From Nymphaea colorata (lineage: Eukaryota > Streptophyta > Magnoliopsida > Nymphaeales > Nymphaeaceae), in NCBI RefSeq assembly GCF_008831285.2, contig NC_045148.1, forward strand, positions 14,548,802 through 14,612,801: a stretch of DNA of 64,000 nt. The letters are read 5' to 3'. The position numbers and the translations under genes were made by a program. The stretch's first letter is position 1. Each line of letters starts with the position of its first letter. Under the pieces are notes generated by a model. It did not search any database, was not told the DNA's origin, and saw only the letters and a program-made list of their open reading frames with translations. This document shows, piece by piece, positions 24,701 through 34,990 of this stretch.

Positions 24701-26197
24701 CATGAAACCTTTTCTCCAGTAGTTCGTCCTACCACTATTAGAATGGTTCTTTCTATTGCTACAGTTAGAAAGTGGGAAATCAGACAGTTAGATATCAAGA
24801 ATGCCTTCTTACACGGAGCTATAAATGAAGATGTATACATGAAACAACCTCCCGGGTATGAAGATAAAACAAAACCAGGATATGTTTGTAAATTGCAGCG
24901 AGCCATTTATGGTCTGAAACAAGCATCGCGTGCATGGTATGCACGGCTAAGCAGTTTCCTTCTTGATTATGGTTTTTCTACTAGTATGGGCGATCCGTCT
25001 ATGTTTACATTACATCGAAGATCAAACACTCTTGTGCTTCTTGTGTATGTTGATGATATGATCCTAACCGGAAATTGTTCTATATTTTTGCAACGCTTTG
25101 TTAATGCCTTTTGCAAGGAGTTTCCTGTCAAAGATCTTGGCAGATTGAGCTATTTTTTAGGAGTCGAAGTGACTTGGACAGAAAAGGGAATTCTCTTATG
25201 TCAAACCAAGTATGCTAAGGACATTCTTGAAAGAGCAAAGATGGAGGACTGCAAACCAAACATCACGCCAATGAGTCCAAAAATGCCTCAGTATAAGGAT
25301 GATGAAGTAAAATTCACAAATCCTACTCTCTACAGGCAGATAGTTGGATCCTTGCAATACTTGACTCTAACGCGACCTGATATCTCCTTTGCTATCAATT
25401 ATGTTAGTCAGTTTATGCATGAGCCACTTCAGATTCACTATCAAATGGTCAAAAGGATTCTTCGATACATTAAAGGATCAATACACATGGGACTAAACAT
25501 ATTGATGCAAAGCACTCTTGATTTATATGCTTTTTCAGACTCAGATTGGGCAGGATGTTCTCAAACAAGGCGATCCACCACAGGATTTTGTGTTTTTCTT
25601 GGAGCAAATTGTGTGTCTTGGAGTGCCAAGAAGCAAAATAGTGTAGCCAGATCTAGTACCGAAGCTGAATATAGAGCAATGGCGTCGACAGCGGCAGAAC
25701 TTACATGGATACAATTCTTAATGAAGGACATTGGAATACCAATTATCAAAGTCCCAATTTTATATTGTGATAATAAGAGCTCACTTTATATGACGGCAAA
25801 TCCGGTATTTCATAACCGAAGCAAGCACATTCAGATTGATTTTCATTATGTTCGAGAAAGAGTAGCTCAAAAGCAACTTCAAACTAAGTATATTTCAACC
25901 ACAAATCAAGTTGCCGATCTGTTTACCAAAAGCTTATCAAAGCGTACTTTCAATCATCTCAAGACCAAACTCAGCCTTCAGCAGCGGCTTAGTTTGAGGG
26001 AGAATGTTAACAAAACTGATAAGGATGAATCCGTTGGAGAGAAAATCAGCAATCAAGATATGAAGCTGGTAATAAAAGATTGTGATCAAATAAAAAAGGC
26101 AGAAAAATCAGAAGAAAGGGAAAGGCGAGAATTTGGGGATCAAATCAAGATTTCATTTAATCTAGGCAAGAACAACCTTGCCTACAATAAGACGTGA
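21731..26197 (+). CDS. Copia-1 gag-pol polyprotein, intact (1488 aa)
   Basis: One open frame from the ATG at 21731. Domain order is gag (UBN2-like), a zinc knuckle CQICGKKYHSAIKC beginning at residue 270, aspartic protease DTGASAHM (Asp316), a GAG-pre-integrase segment (HFRLGHP with a CHSCQLGKS motif), integrase core with Asp510, Asp573 and Glu609 in DD35E spacing, reverse transcriptase YVDDM at residues 1106-1110, and RNase H (DSDWAG, STEAEYRAMA). This protease-integrase-RT order defines Ty1/copia. No stop or frameshift is present. Unusually, the frame does not end before the purine tract: it passes through it and 193 nt into the 3' LTR, adding about 64 charged residues. It lacks an envelope gene. 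The lineage within copia was not fixed. Confidence 0.97.
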   Translation: MATSTPVFPYPYTVNVANFVSLKLRAENFLLWKTQILALVESQDLQGFLTGEVTAPPEFIDDSSSQKIPNLHFIAWRKTDRLIKGWITSTLSESALGLVVGLETSKDIWRVLMNTFSRKSREREFHLTHLLTSLKKNDDSVEAYIGKFKRICDDLSAIGKSIDEGAQVYWLLQGLGEGYEAFIASMLRPPTLPYEEVVSLLQSFDSRIKSPTPPIMAMTHQQSGRGRMRARSYRGRGHYQGRGQYQNRPHDNSNFASNGDDKNNKNPVVCQICGKKYHSAIKCFERFNHAYQAGDAQQALAAITIDDTNNSEWLADTGASAHMTGNPGKISEISTYDGSDHVIVGDGTPLSITHIGNSEVVTGKSSIPLSHVLYVPKLKKDLLSVSQLTSALPYVFEFSSSCCLIKDRRTGKIVAQGNKRDGVYTIGKVRHTACFSSRFRRASEEQWHFRLGHPHNGVVRHLQQKNLINVCSSVPRTSICHSCQLGKSCRLPFLERENKFVEPFEKIHSDLWGPAPVCSHFGYRYYVIFIDEHSRFTWLYPLKLKSDFFVCFQHFQKFVETQFNKRIKVFQSDEGGEYTSTKFRDYLKSLGTKQLFSCPYTKQQNGMAERKHRNITELGLTMMLHANIPKRFWFEAFSSAVFLINRLPSSSLKMDSPYLKLFGKHPTYDFLRVFGCRCFPYLRDYAKDKLEPRSLPCVFLGYSDSHKGYRCLYPATGKMFISRHVCFDEHFFPYKDPAKLYDGDSLTSDLISFNEEQENIEQMVPENENLIRTTDVHEEERSDIGTHSQSQEHLIDNVPINEQSVHNLLDSLGQDEYQTGMTDTTGQNQVQRNEESTEIDNEQSVHEQVDNSEEGDHGVLDTNTIESMEQGEHTPPPSAMIRTMVTRSMMGTFKPNPKYANLHTLYQDIPKEPSSVNEALGKPGWKKAMDEEIRALDENKTWRLVPYDPKMNLVGSKWVFKTKLKSNGTLEKLKARLVARGFTQKEGIDFHETFSPVVRPTTIRMVLSIATVRKWEIRQLDIKNAFLHGAINEDVYMKQPPGYEDKTKPGYVCKLQRAIYGLKQASRAWYARLSSFLLDYGFSTSMGDPSMFTLHRRSNTLVLLVYVDDMILTGNCSIFLQRFVNAFCKEFPVKDLGRLSYFLGVEVTWTEKGILLCQTKYAKDILERAKMEDCKPNITPMSPKMPQYKDDEVKFTNPTLYRQIVGSLQYLTLTRPDISFAINYVSQFMHEPLQIHYQMVKRILRYIKGSIHMGLNILMQSTLDLYAFSDSDWAGCSQTRRSTTGFCVFLGANCVSWSAKKQNSVARSSTEAEYRAMASTAAELTWIQFLMKDIGIPIIKVPILYCDNKSSLYMTANPVFHNRSKHIQIDFHYVRERVAQKQLQTKYISTTNQVADLFTKSLSKRTFNHLKTKLSLQQRLSLRENVNKTDKDESVGEKISNQDMKLVIKDCDQIKKAEKSEERERREFGDQIKISFNLGKNNLAYNKT
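25992..26004 (+). promoter_or_regulatory. Copia-1 polypurine tract
   Basis: GTTTGAGGGAGAA lies directly before the 3' LTR, where plus-strand DNA synthesis is primed in this class. Here it is also translated, as part of the polyprotein frame. Confidence 0.85.
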
Positions 26198-26356
26198 TTT
26201 CTTCCCTATAAAAGGGACTCGACTCTCCCATTGTAATCATCTTCTTATTGAATGAAAAATTGTTCGAGTGCCTTCCGATCGTGGACGTAGGCTCAATCAG
26301 AGCTGAACCACGTTACTTGCTGTCTTTCATCCTGCTCTCTTCTTCTGTTTTCATTA
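26005..26356 (+). repeat. Copia-1 3' LTR
   Basis: 352 bp, one A shorter than the 5' LTR and otherwise identical by eye. The polyprotein stop (26195-26197) lies inside it. Confidence 0.97.
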
Positions 26357-26982
26357 GCGGCAACCTCTCGGTCGTATCGCAAACTGCCGGAAAGTTTGGT
26401 CGGATATTTGCCTACTGTTTGCCGACGGGAAGCGAAAGCGGATCGTTGGCCTTCGGGGCCGATACATCCTACGACTCTGTCCAGTTCACGCCATTGTTAG
26501 ACGATGATCGTCCGTTCTACTTCGTGAACGTCGTTGGTGTGAGCGTCGGCGGACGGCCGTTGCCGGTTTCATCTTCTATCTTTGTGAACTCCGGGACGAT
26601 TATCGATTCAGGTACGGTGATCACACGTCTCGCATCCAAGGCATACAGCGAACTGAGAGCTGCTGTTCGATCGGCGATGGCCAAATATCCAGTAGCTCCG
26701 CCATACAGCATCTTGGACACCTGCTATGACCTCTCGAGCTACGCCAACGTCGAGTACCCCACGATTGCGTTCCATTTCATGGGAGGGACGAACTTGGTGT
26801 TGAAAGACGTGAACATCTTCGTGGCCCCGTCCGGCGGAGCTTCTCAGATGTGCTTGGCATTCGTTGCCAACAGTAAAGAGGGCGATGTGGCCATAATCGG
26901 CAATTGCCAGCAGAAAAGGAATTTGGTGGTGTATGACATCGACAACTCCAGGATTGGGTTCAAAGCAGGAGCATGCAGTTAG

Positions 26983-27800
26983 CATTCAGAGACGGGATTT
27001 TGGCTTCTCTGCTTCTTACTGTATAGTTTTCTCTGTTTTCTGTATATATGGGATACTACTAATGGTGCCAATAAATAATGGCCTCATGTAATCGAGAAGT
27101 GGATTGCCTAATAAATAAGTTTGGGCATTTGCAGTCTCTTTACAGGTAAGCAATGGCTTTAAAGTTTAAAGACACCCAAATGTTAAAAAAAAAAAAAGTC
27201 CATTCATTTGCTTTTTTCATGATTGAAAGTAGGATTAGTAAAAGAGAGGAAAACAGAAAGAGCCCATGAGAGCTTCCCACGCCTTTCGCTTTCTGAACCT
27301 AAAGGAGTTGTCATGCGGACATCCTTATGTAAGTTGGACAAGTTCGAAAAGCTTTGGTGACTTTTGTCAATGCCACTACAATAGAAACAAACGAAAGAAA
27401 CAAAAAAGATACAGGAAAGGTTGTAATTATTTCCGCAACGTCAATTTTTCAAAACGCGTCTGAGGTGCGAATGTACCAGTTGTTGGTCTGTCACTCTCAC
27501 AGAGACATACAAAGAACTTTCTTCCATAACTGTAAAAAACTGGCTTACTAAATTTTCCACAGTTTCATCTGCAAGTTTCAGTATCAAGACAATAGTACCT
27601 CGGTCCTAGCTATTTCAAGGCGATTGATTCCGATCGACGAAACATAAACTAACAATACACAGTGATTATTAGATGTTAGGCACTGAGCTAGTCCAAATTG
27701 TAATAGTTTGCACAATAATCCTGTTCTCGTTTACAGTTTAACAGGTAGACAATAAGGTGGAACACCAATCATGGTTTGCTTCGTCACACTAGAGCTAGAA

Positions 27801-27845
<45 letters not shown>

Positions 27846-28021
27846 ATAAACAGAAGCTTAATTATAAAGCGCTACACGAGACACACGGCAATTGACGCGT
27901 AGTAGCCATTCTTTCAACGCAAAATGGCAGGTTATCAGTCGCTTTTCTTCCATCAATGATGAGATGCCTATCAGCTTATTGTTCCTTCCTGATATAATTA
28001 GGGAAGTGGGCAAACCCAATT
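26983..28021. other. Spacer between the convergent 3' ends of AP3 and AP4
   Basis: Holds the 3' flanks of AP3 (+) and AP4 (-) and one AT microsatellite. AATAAATAATGG near 27070 could serve as an AP3 polyadenylation signal. No gene was seen. Confidence 0.5.
27803..27842. repeat. (AT)n microsatellite
   Basis: A perfect AT run of about 40 bp. Confidence 0.95.
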
Positions 28022-30038
28022 TCAAGCACAAGCATTTGGCTTGAATCCAATCCTTGAGTGGGCGATGTCATGCACCACCAGAGTCTTCTTCTGCTGCCAG
28101 TTTCCTATGATGGAAAAACTCTGCTCATTGATGTTCGCAGCAAAGGCCAAGCACACCTGCTCTAAACTTCGAGTGTAGAAAATGTTGCTTGCATCAAGCG
28201 CCAACTCTGCGCCTCCCTGGAAATGGAACGCAATTGGAGGGTAATCAACTGTGCTGTACTCGGAGAGATCATAGCAAGTGTCCAGTATCTCAAGTGGCAC
28301 GGTCAGCTTATATTTGGCCATCACAGTTCGGACCGCAGACCTCAGAGCAGCGTAAATAGCCGGCGGCAACCGCGTAATCACCGTCCCGGAGTCTATGATA
28401 GCCCCAGATCTTGCGAACATGGAAGCAGAAATTGGAAGCAACCTCCCACCAACACTCATCCCAGTGATAGATAGGTGGTAAAGTTTGTAGCCTGCTAGCA
28501 ACGGTGTGAACCGGACAGAGGTATAAGACATTGAATCGGGACCGAAGGCCAAGTAGCCGACGGCGCCGGAAGTTGGCAAGCAATAGGAAAAAATGCTGCT
28601 ATACTTTTGGCCTGCCTGGGAAAGGACAGAAAGCTTGCCGCGTCCTAGCCCCAGAATTCCCCCCGTCATTCCAAATAGCCCCATGTTTCTGTGACCACAT
28701 CCAAAGGTGAAACTGGGGAGTATGTCGTTCTTGCTCAGGGTCAGTGTGTCCCTGCTCAGGTACCCGACGGACATTGAACGGTCCCCATAAAGCATGCCGT
28801 AGATGCAAATATTGGAAGAAGTCGAGCATCCTCCTACACCGGATTCAAGTGCAGCCTCGTCGCATTCCTGTGCAGAGCATGGTATGCTTTTGTAGGTGGA
28901 AGACGCAGAGGGGGCGAACCTCGGTCCCTGCTGCTGGTAGCAGTAGGTCAAGCAGGGGCTGCACTGGACCCAGGTCAGGTCGCTGCCTGTGTCAAAGACT
29001 AGGCTGAAGTCCTTCTTGGGGGTGCCTAAGGCCACATTCACAATGAAGTTCCCACTGCCCAGTGATGTGCCTCGGTAAGCAGGGAGGCGTGTGGCGGCAT
29101 CGGTGAGCAAGAGGTCCTCTTTCTGTGAAGTGTTTGGTGATGAAGAAGATGATATCCTTGAGTTAATCCAGTCCACCCGAGATTGGTCTTGCCGTAAGTC
29201 ATGAATCAATCGGCCAGCCGTTGCATTGAAAGGAGAGCAAGGCCCACGCCGATCGATTAACTGCAGGACAGAGTTTCCTTCCACATCGTTGTGGGTACCT
29301 GTATTGAAGGACAAGATAGTGTAACAATATACTGGTAACTGAACCTTGAAGCATCTATTCGATGTCATGAAAGGCATAAAAGTTTCCCTGTTCAGCTGCA
29401 AAAGTGGAAAAGAGAAGTACTATGTTGGACCAAAACTGAAACAGAGCATTAAAACCTACGAGTTTAGATGTCAAGTGTTAATTCTGATTCTCCGTTTTCC
29501 ATTTCTTTTGAAATTAAAATCTTGGCAGAATCAAGCTCGTTGAACAGGAAAACTCGATTGACCCCAAGGTCTTAGACTCTGGCTGACACTACCATTAGGA
29601 GATCAGATACTGGAGCCCAACCTTTTTGCAATTGACAGGTTCATTACTTTTAAGTCAAAATTCTGCAGTGTGTCAAGCTATTCTACTAGTACTTAATCCA
29701 TTCTGCAATGGATTGGTGGGATACTGTTACTATTGCTTGATCAGTTTGGGATTGGACCTGCAGTAACCCAGTTGCCCATAGCCGAATCTCAAATAAAAAG
29801 TTCACAAGTTGAGCGGAATTGAGCATAACAGTAGTTGGAGTCCATGAGAAAACGGAAGACGGAAGACGGAAGGGGACTCACCTTCTGTGGTACTGTCGCA
29901 TAGCCGTGATGGGAGTAGTCTGTCCACTGCGATTGTCTGAAAGCGCTGGCTGGTGTATCTTGCTGTGGTGCATGAGAAGGAGAATAAGAGGAGACAGAGA
30001 AGGAAGAATATAATACGAGTGAGTGAGGTCCTTGCCAT
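28022..30038 (-). CDS. AP4: secreted nepenthesin-like aspartic protease, intact
   Basis: Two exons on the - strand, 30038-29882 and 29298-28022, with a 583-nt phase-1 intron (donor GTGAGT, acceptor ATACAG), encode 477 residues. Exon 1 has a strong signal peptide (IIFFLLCLLLFSFSC). The prodomain motif is LIDRRGPCSPF, with arginine replacing the usual histidine in RHG. Catalytic motifs are FDTGSDLTWVQC (Asp155) and IIDSGTVITRLPPAIY; the flap segment is YGDRSMSVG. The C-terminal part has IIGNWQQKKTLVVHD and ends IGFKPNACA. All landmarks of the A1B family are present and no lesion is seen. The likely role is proteolysis in the apoplast or secretory route, by analogy with AED1/At5g10770; the substrate is unknown. 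It faces AP3 tail to tail. A TATA box lies about 75 bp upstream. Confidence 0.9.
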
Positions 30039-30112
30039 CCTTGAGCTTGTAAAAGTGACCTATGATACTATCTCTTCTCTCCTAGGTTGTAGCTGGGATA
30101 ATGGTGCTCTTC

Positions 30113-30120
30113 ATTTTATA
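30113..30120 (-). promoter_or_regulatory. TATA box of AP4
   Basis: TATAAAAT on the - strand, about 75 bp upstream of the AP4 ATG. Confidence 0.55.
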
Positions 30121-32538
30121 AAGATAGATCTTCCTATTGAAACCTCGAGGGAATGAGAATCTCCTATCACCGCTCATTTTATACAGGCTACAGTAAGACT
30201 TATGTGGCCAGAATTGAGATGGGTTTTTCCCTGGACTCAAAAGGCCCTTCAATTTAAAAAGGTAAATAGTTCAAAATCTGAGTAGCATCTGTTCCATCTA
30301 ATCCCCTCTTGCTTATGAAAGAAAACTAAAAAAATCATAGTATTTCAATATTTACCTGAGTATGTTTGAAGAAAAAAAAAATGCAGCAAGTGCTCAAGTC
30401 GAATAATTCATTTAGTTTTAGAATTCTCATAAATTCCAGCAAGGCAACTGTTGGTTCGTCTGTCGTATTTGGTAATCTTTTCCTTTTTCGCTTGAGTTGA
30501 ATTGATGCAATGCATGAACATTACTGAAGGGAGGATAAGAACTGAGGCTGAAGGAGCCACGGAATTAAAGAAATGATGCCCCTTTAGAAACCCCACTTTT
30601 CTTGTTTGACTCTGGAGTGCTGTATTTGAAACTTGCAGTACCAGTGACCGTGGAGATTGGACCAAAAAGTTTAACTTTTGAATTCTGGTGGAACCAAACT
30701 GAACTTGAATCCAAATAATACATGATGCAACTAAAAATTTTCAACATAATATATATATTTTTTTAATTAACTAGAGTGGGGCCATGACCCAGGCGGGCCC
30801 CCTCCCTTCGCCCTGCAGTGCTCCCTTCAACTCTAACTGGAGAATAGTGCCTGCCACCTTTGCAGCCCATGGACTTTGGGCCCGTAGAAATCACTCTCAT
30901 GACTAGTAACCAAACTAACTATGCTATGTACCTTGGGACGCTTAACTTCTAACTTCCATTCATATTTTTCTTAAAAGTGTTTTTTGCTGTATAGGGAGAT
31001 GTCTAAATCTGATTACCACTGGAAGCTTGAACTCGGGTTTGCTTTTTGCACGTCCACATCCGAATCTGACTCTGAATCCAATTTACAATATATTCGGTTA
31101 GTAAAATCTGATATAGATACTATATATTCATTATACTTTCCTAGTGCTCTGGATGCCATGGCGCAAAGAGGATGATCGGCTGAAAACTGCACGAGTGACA
31201 GTGTTCTTTCTTTCAGGGTCAATTCTAAGGACTCGTTTGTTTTACATAGCTTCCTCAAAAGTAGCAGGTCATTTTGCCAAGCAAATAATTTTTTTTTCCT
31301 AGCCTAGGGTAACAAACAACATAAGTAGTAAAATTGGTGCGGAGCAACATCAGTGAATGATAATTTTTCTGCAGGTAGAGATTGCATTTTGACATCAAAA
31401 TTCAATGACATGAAATATTTGTTTTTTGAGACTGAAACAACCTACCCATTTCTTAGGAAAGATTGGTGACATACTCGCAAAGCAAGTAGCTCTTTGTCAA
31501 GAGGTCGTTTGGCAGCAAAAACCAACCCGCTGTTAGTGTCAGACAAAATTATTGAGATAGATTTATGGGACACTCACAAAATGTCTCTCCTGCCAAACGA
31601 CAAACAACTAGTAAGAATCAAATTAATATTTTAAAACTGTTTGGTTATCAAAACAGAGACGTGCTTTCAATTATTTGAAGCTTTAAATCAACTCAGGGAT
31701 TAGTTTTACATGGGCGTGTGAATCGAAATTTTGTAAACAGAAAAATTGGTGATCTAAGAATATATGTTGGTGATGAAGGGCATTGAAGCTAAAACTACCT
31801 CTGTAAGAGGGGAGTATCTTTGCCATTCATCTTCCTAGTTTATGTCCAAAAGACGGCAGACAAGAAATTGAATCACCGACGATGGTGTCATTTGTCATGG
31901 ACACCGAGGACAATTAGCTGTTGCTTTCCAAGAAAATGAAGAGGATCTGATTTAAATATTTCGGAACGATTTCAGCCGCATATTTCTCAACCATTATTGC
32001 CATCTTTTTTGGAGTGTTCTGAATGGCATGCCTTCGGCTTTCTATAAGGGCCAGTTGCGATAAAGGTGCTCTAACCTATATGGGCTCGTCAATGAAACTT
32101 TTTAGATCTTTCAATAAAATTTTTATTTTTAATTGTTTTGATTTTGGATGCCTTTTTCAATATAAATAAAGAAATAAATAAATAAATAAATATATAGACA
32201 GAATCATCTGGCTCATTCATAAAGGTCCTTTCATCCATTGTGATGGATGGCTGAGAAATGAAAAGAAAAAAAAAAATATAAACTAACAGAAAATAAGCAT
32301 TACCTTTTTCTTCCAGCTTGTTTTTCAAAAACTGGCCCATTAATCACAAATCCCATTTTTTAAAGTTCATACCTCAATAATTTTACATCTAGGGCTCTTT
32401 CTCTCTCTCTCTCTAGCCCAATAATTAAGCTTTAGTGATGCCTGCAGCTGATCTTCCCCCTCTTTGCTATCGTCATCCGCTCACTTTGGATAAGCATGTA
32501 TACTACGTCTGCATGACTCGTTGTTCTTGTCTCATTTT

Positions 32539-32638
32539 CTCTCTTCCTCTCTCTCTCTCACTCTCTCACACTCTCTTTAACACACACAGTCACACACACA
32601 CATGTATATATATCTGTGTGTGTCTGTGTATGTATATG
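32539..32638. repeat. Compound (CT)n/(CA)n/(TG)n microsatellite
   Basis: CT runs, then CA runs, then TATATATCTGTGTGTG. A shorter CT run lies at 32401-32414. Confidence 0.85.
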
Positions 32639-33654
32639 GGTGAAAGAGAAAGAGCCGATAAAATGGAAATCTAGAGAGAGAGAAAGAAAGAGACAAAGAC
32701 CATATGTCCATATTACGTGCAAATTTTGTCTCTTATTTGTTTAATTGTCACTTGTTTGTAACTTTTTATAGCAGCATTTACATTCTTATTTTTATCCTCT
32801 TTTTCTCTCTCCCATTTTTTTTATGCACTTAGTGTAACTGGTTCTATTGGTAGAAAGAGTCTGTTATAAGATATTCTGGCATTAGGCCTCTAGGGGTAAG
32901 CTGGTTTTCTTTCCCTCCTCCTTCTTTTATTTATCTTGCCCTTATAAATATAAAAATAAAAAAGGCAAAACCAAAATTAAGAAATTGAACGAGAAAAAGA
33001 ATGATAATGAAAATTCTCTGCTTGCAAGCTTTTTTTTTTTAAAAATTAGGGGTACACCAGATTCTTAAATATATTTGGTGCTTTTTATTCACGCGTTTGT
33101 AAATTAATTCAGTAGCTTAGACAATTATGATTCTCGAAATGTTGATTGCTCCTTTTAAATATATAAAAAAATTGAGTGGTCATTCGTATTTAAAAAAAAA
33201 AAAATTAACCGCCAACAAAAATATATTCTACACTTCACAAATATTTGGAGTGCCATGTAGCAACTCTAGTGTCCTTGGATTATATGCATCATGGTTAAGA
33301 ATTTGGAAAAGAATATCATTTTCTTTCCAAACGTCATGTTCACGTTGTGGAGTCATATCGCGTCTATATTATTGCTCCGTGTTCGACTAGGTGTTCTACC
33401 AATTGATTGTGCCTGTATTGGAGATTTGGAAATTAAAATTTGGGCCATTGAGCTAACAAATCTCTTAAAGCTACTTATGCTAACGATCCGTTTGCTGTGG
33501 GTGTTGGGCCTCGGTTGAGGAAACGGCCGAGGATGAGGAGATGCATCGATGATATTCATCTCTTGAAGATAACCTTTTGAGCTGCCAAAACTTTCGACAG
33601 ACAATATAATATTTGTGATTGTCTGCAGGGATATGACAAATATATAGACCGTTT

Positions 33655-34020
33655 GATAGCCCTGATTTAAGATCTGTGCACAAGAGTCGAGTCTTGCTAG
33701 AGTTGAGCCAGCTCAATCTCAACTCGACTCAAGAAACTCAAGCTTGAGGTTCAGACAAAATAAGCTTGAGCTTGACTCAAAGATACAATGTTGAGCTTGA
33801 ACTCAACTCGTTCCACTCATTTATGTTAAGCATGTCTCTTTTAACTGGTTTAACTTGATTGACTCTTATAGTTGCTACTCGTTTAATTATTTTCTTATTA
33901 TAATTCAACATTCACTGCATAATGAGTCGATTCAAGTTCTTACAACTGTGACTTGACTTGCCTAACATTTCAAGCATACATTTGAACTTGAGCTGTCAGA
34001 GTTTTAACCAGAGTTCCAGC
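33655..34020. repeat. Degenerate GAGCT/CAAGCTTGAG-rich repeat, possible old MITE
   Basis: Words such as AGCTTGAGCTTGACTC and TTGAGCTTGAACTCAACTCG recur. The word content resembles the interior of the MITE at 10768-11028, but I could not define terminal repeats, so the mobile-element reading is weak. Confidence 0.3.
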
Positions 34021-34518
34021 TGGCTGCTCTTTCTGCAGCTCTTCTTTTATAGACACTATGTCTGAAAAAGAGGATTGAGATCTCGGCCCAAACGAGAGGT
34101 AAGAAAATGAGGATCCCGACCTAAAGTTTAGGAAGTTTAGATTCTCAATGATCTGAATAGCCTTGGATCAAACGCTCCCGAGTTGGTCATGAGGTTCAAG
34201 TGGTGGTTGATGTTAGAGAAGCATCAGAGATTGGCATGCGTCGCTTGCTTCGGTGAACGGATGTGCCCGTATACGAGCTGGTTCAATTGGGCAAAGAAAG
34301 TGTGTGTGTGGAAGATTTCCTGCTAGAAATAAGTCGCTGTTTGTCCCCTTACATGGATTTTGTTTTCACTTTCAATCGGTATTTAAAACCACATCAGAGA
34401 CACAATTGGGTACATGATGAGAGTGATCCAACATGGATCACAGGTAGCCTCAATCCGCTTTTAAGGGAATTTCTTAAGGGGCTCATATTTTGTCTATTGT
34501 CTAAAGAGTGGGCCTCTC

Positions 34519-34990
34519 TGTAATATCATTTGGTGGGCCGACATATGTCTATGAGAAATTTCAGACATTATGGCTGTCTTAACGTAAATATCCGCTTAAG
34601 TGGTTGCATTTTGGGATATTACGTCATTTTAGATGGTATGGGGTAATTTTGAAATGTATAGATAGCAGTACGCAATTATGTACTCTTTGATGGGTGGAAT
34701 CTGTAATTGTCCTCAATATAAAATGGTAGTGGTCCTTGGGGTTGTGCAATAGTTGCCTGAAACATTGATTTCTAGGGTTTTCCTCTTCCCCATCTGAGAG
34801 AGACCTCAAGCGCGCCGCAAAGACCCTGGAAGATCCTACCGCGATCTACCGTCCAGTTCTTTAGATGGATTCAAGTACGCTTCCGCTTCAGTTTAAGGTT
34901 TTGTTTAATTCAATGATTTAGCATGAGCATGATCCTGTTTTGTTTATATGCGTTTGGTTTTGTGTATGCATGATGGGAGAAATCCCAACA
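34519..34990 (+). repeat. Copia-3 5' LTR
   Basis: 472 bp, matching 39957-40433 with scattered substitutions and small indels, so the insertion is older than Copia-1. Confidence 0.93.

Larger units (their letters stand above)
20769..26356 (+). mobile_element. Copia-1: complete, young Ty1/copia LTR retrotransposon
   Basis: A 5588-bp element with LTRs of 353 and 352 bp, a tRNA-Met type primer site directly after the 5' LTR, one continuous gag-pol frame, a purine tract before the 3' LTR and a 5-bp target duplication. The LTRs start TGTTAACA and end TTCATTA, so the canonical CA end is replaced by TA. By eye the LTRs differ only in the length of one A run (7 versus 6). It lies in the second exon of AP3 in the same orientation. 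By structure it could be autonomous. Confidence 0.97.
19561..26982 (+). pseudogene. AP3: aspartic protease gene split by Copia-1
   Basis: Exon 1 is 19561-19708 (signal peptide, LAFYLLLLRLVFF core). The second exon runs 20092-20768 and resumes at 26362-26982 after a 5588-bp retrotransposon. The phase-1 intron is 383 nt. Apart from the insertion the frame is open and would encode 481 residues. The break falls inside the conserved GLGRG/NLSV segment: GLGRG is upstream and NLSVVSQTAGKFG is downstream. Both catalytic motifs survive, one on each side (MDTGSGLSWVQC before, IIDSGTVITRL after). Two residues are unusual: DTGSG instead of DTGSD, and YADNS instead of YGDNS in the flap. It is the only AP locus on the + strand. 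As it stands the transcript would enter the LTR and stop at once, so the gene is almost certainly inactive. The insertion looks very recent. Confidence 0.93.
30121..34518. other. Intergenic spacer upstream of AP4
   Basis: AT-rich sequence with several microsatellites and a region of repeated GAGCTTGA-type words near 33.7-34.0 kb. The open frames are short, without motifs, and mostly low-complexity. A frame at 34263-34523 was considered and not accepted. The right end stops at the CTCTC target duplication of Copia-3. Confidence 0.5.

Noticed and set aside
32435-32674. 79-codon open frame rich in Ser, Leu, His and Thr
   Set aside because: It is translation of CT and CA microsatellites.
34263-34523. 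86-codon open frame just left of Copia-3
   Set aside because: No splice support, no motif, and it runs into the LTR. Treated as chance.
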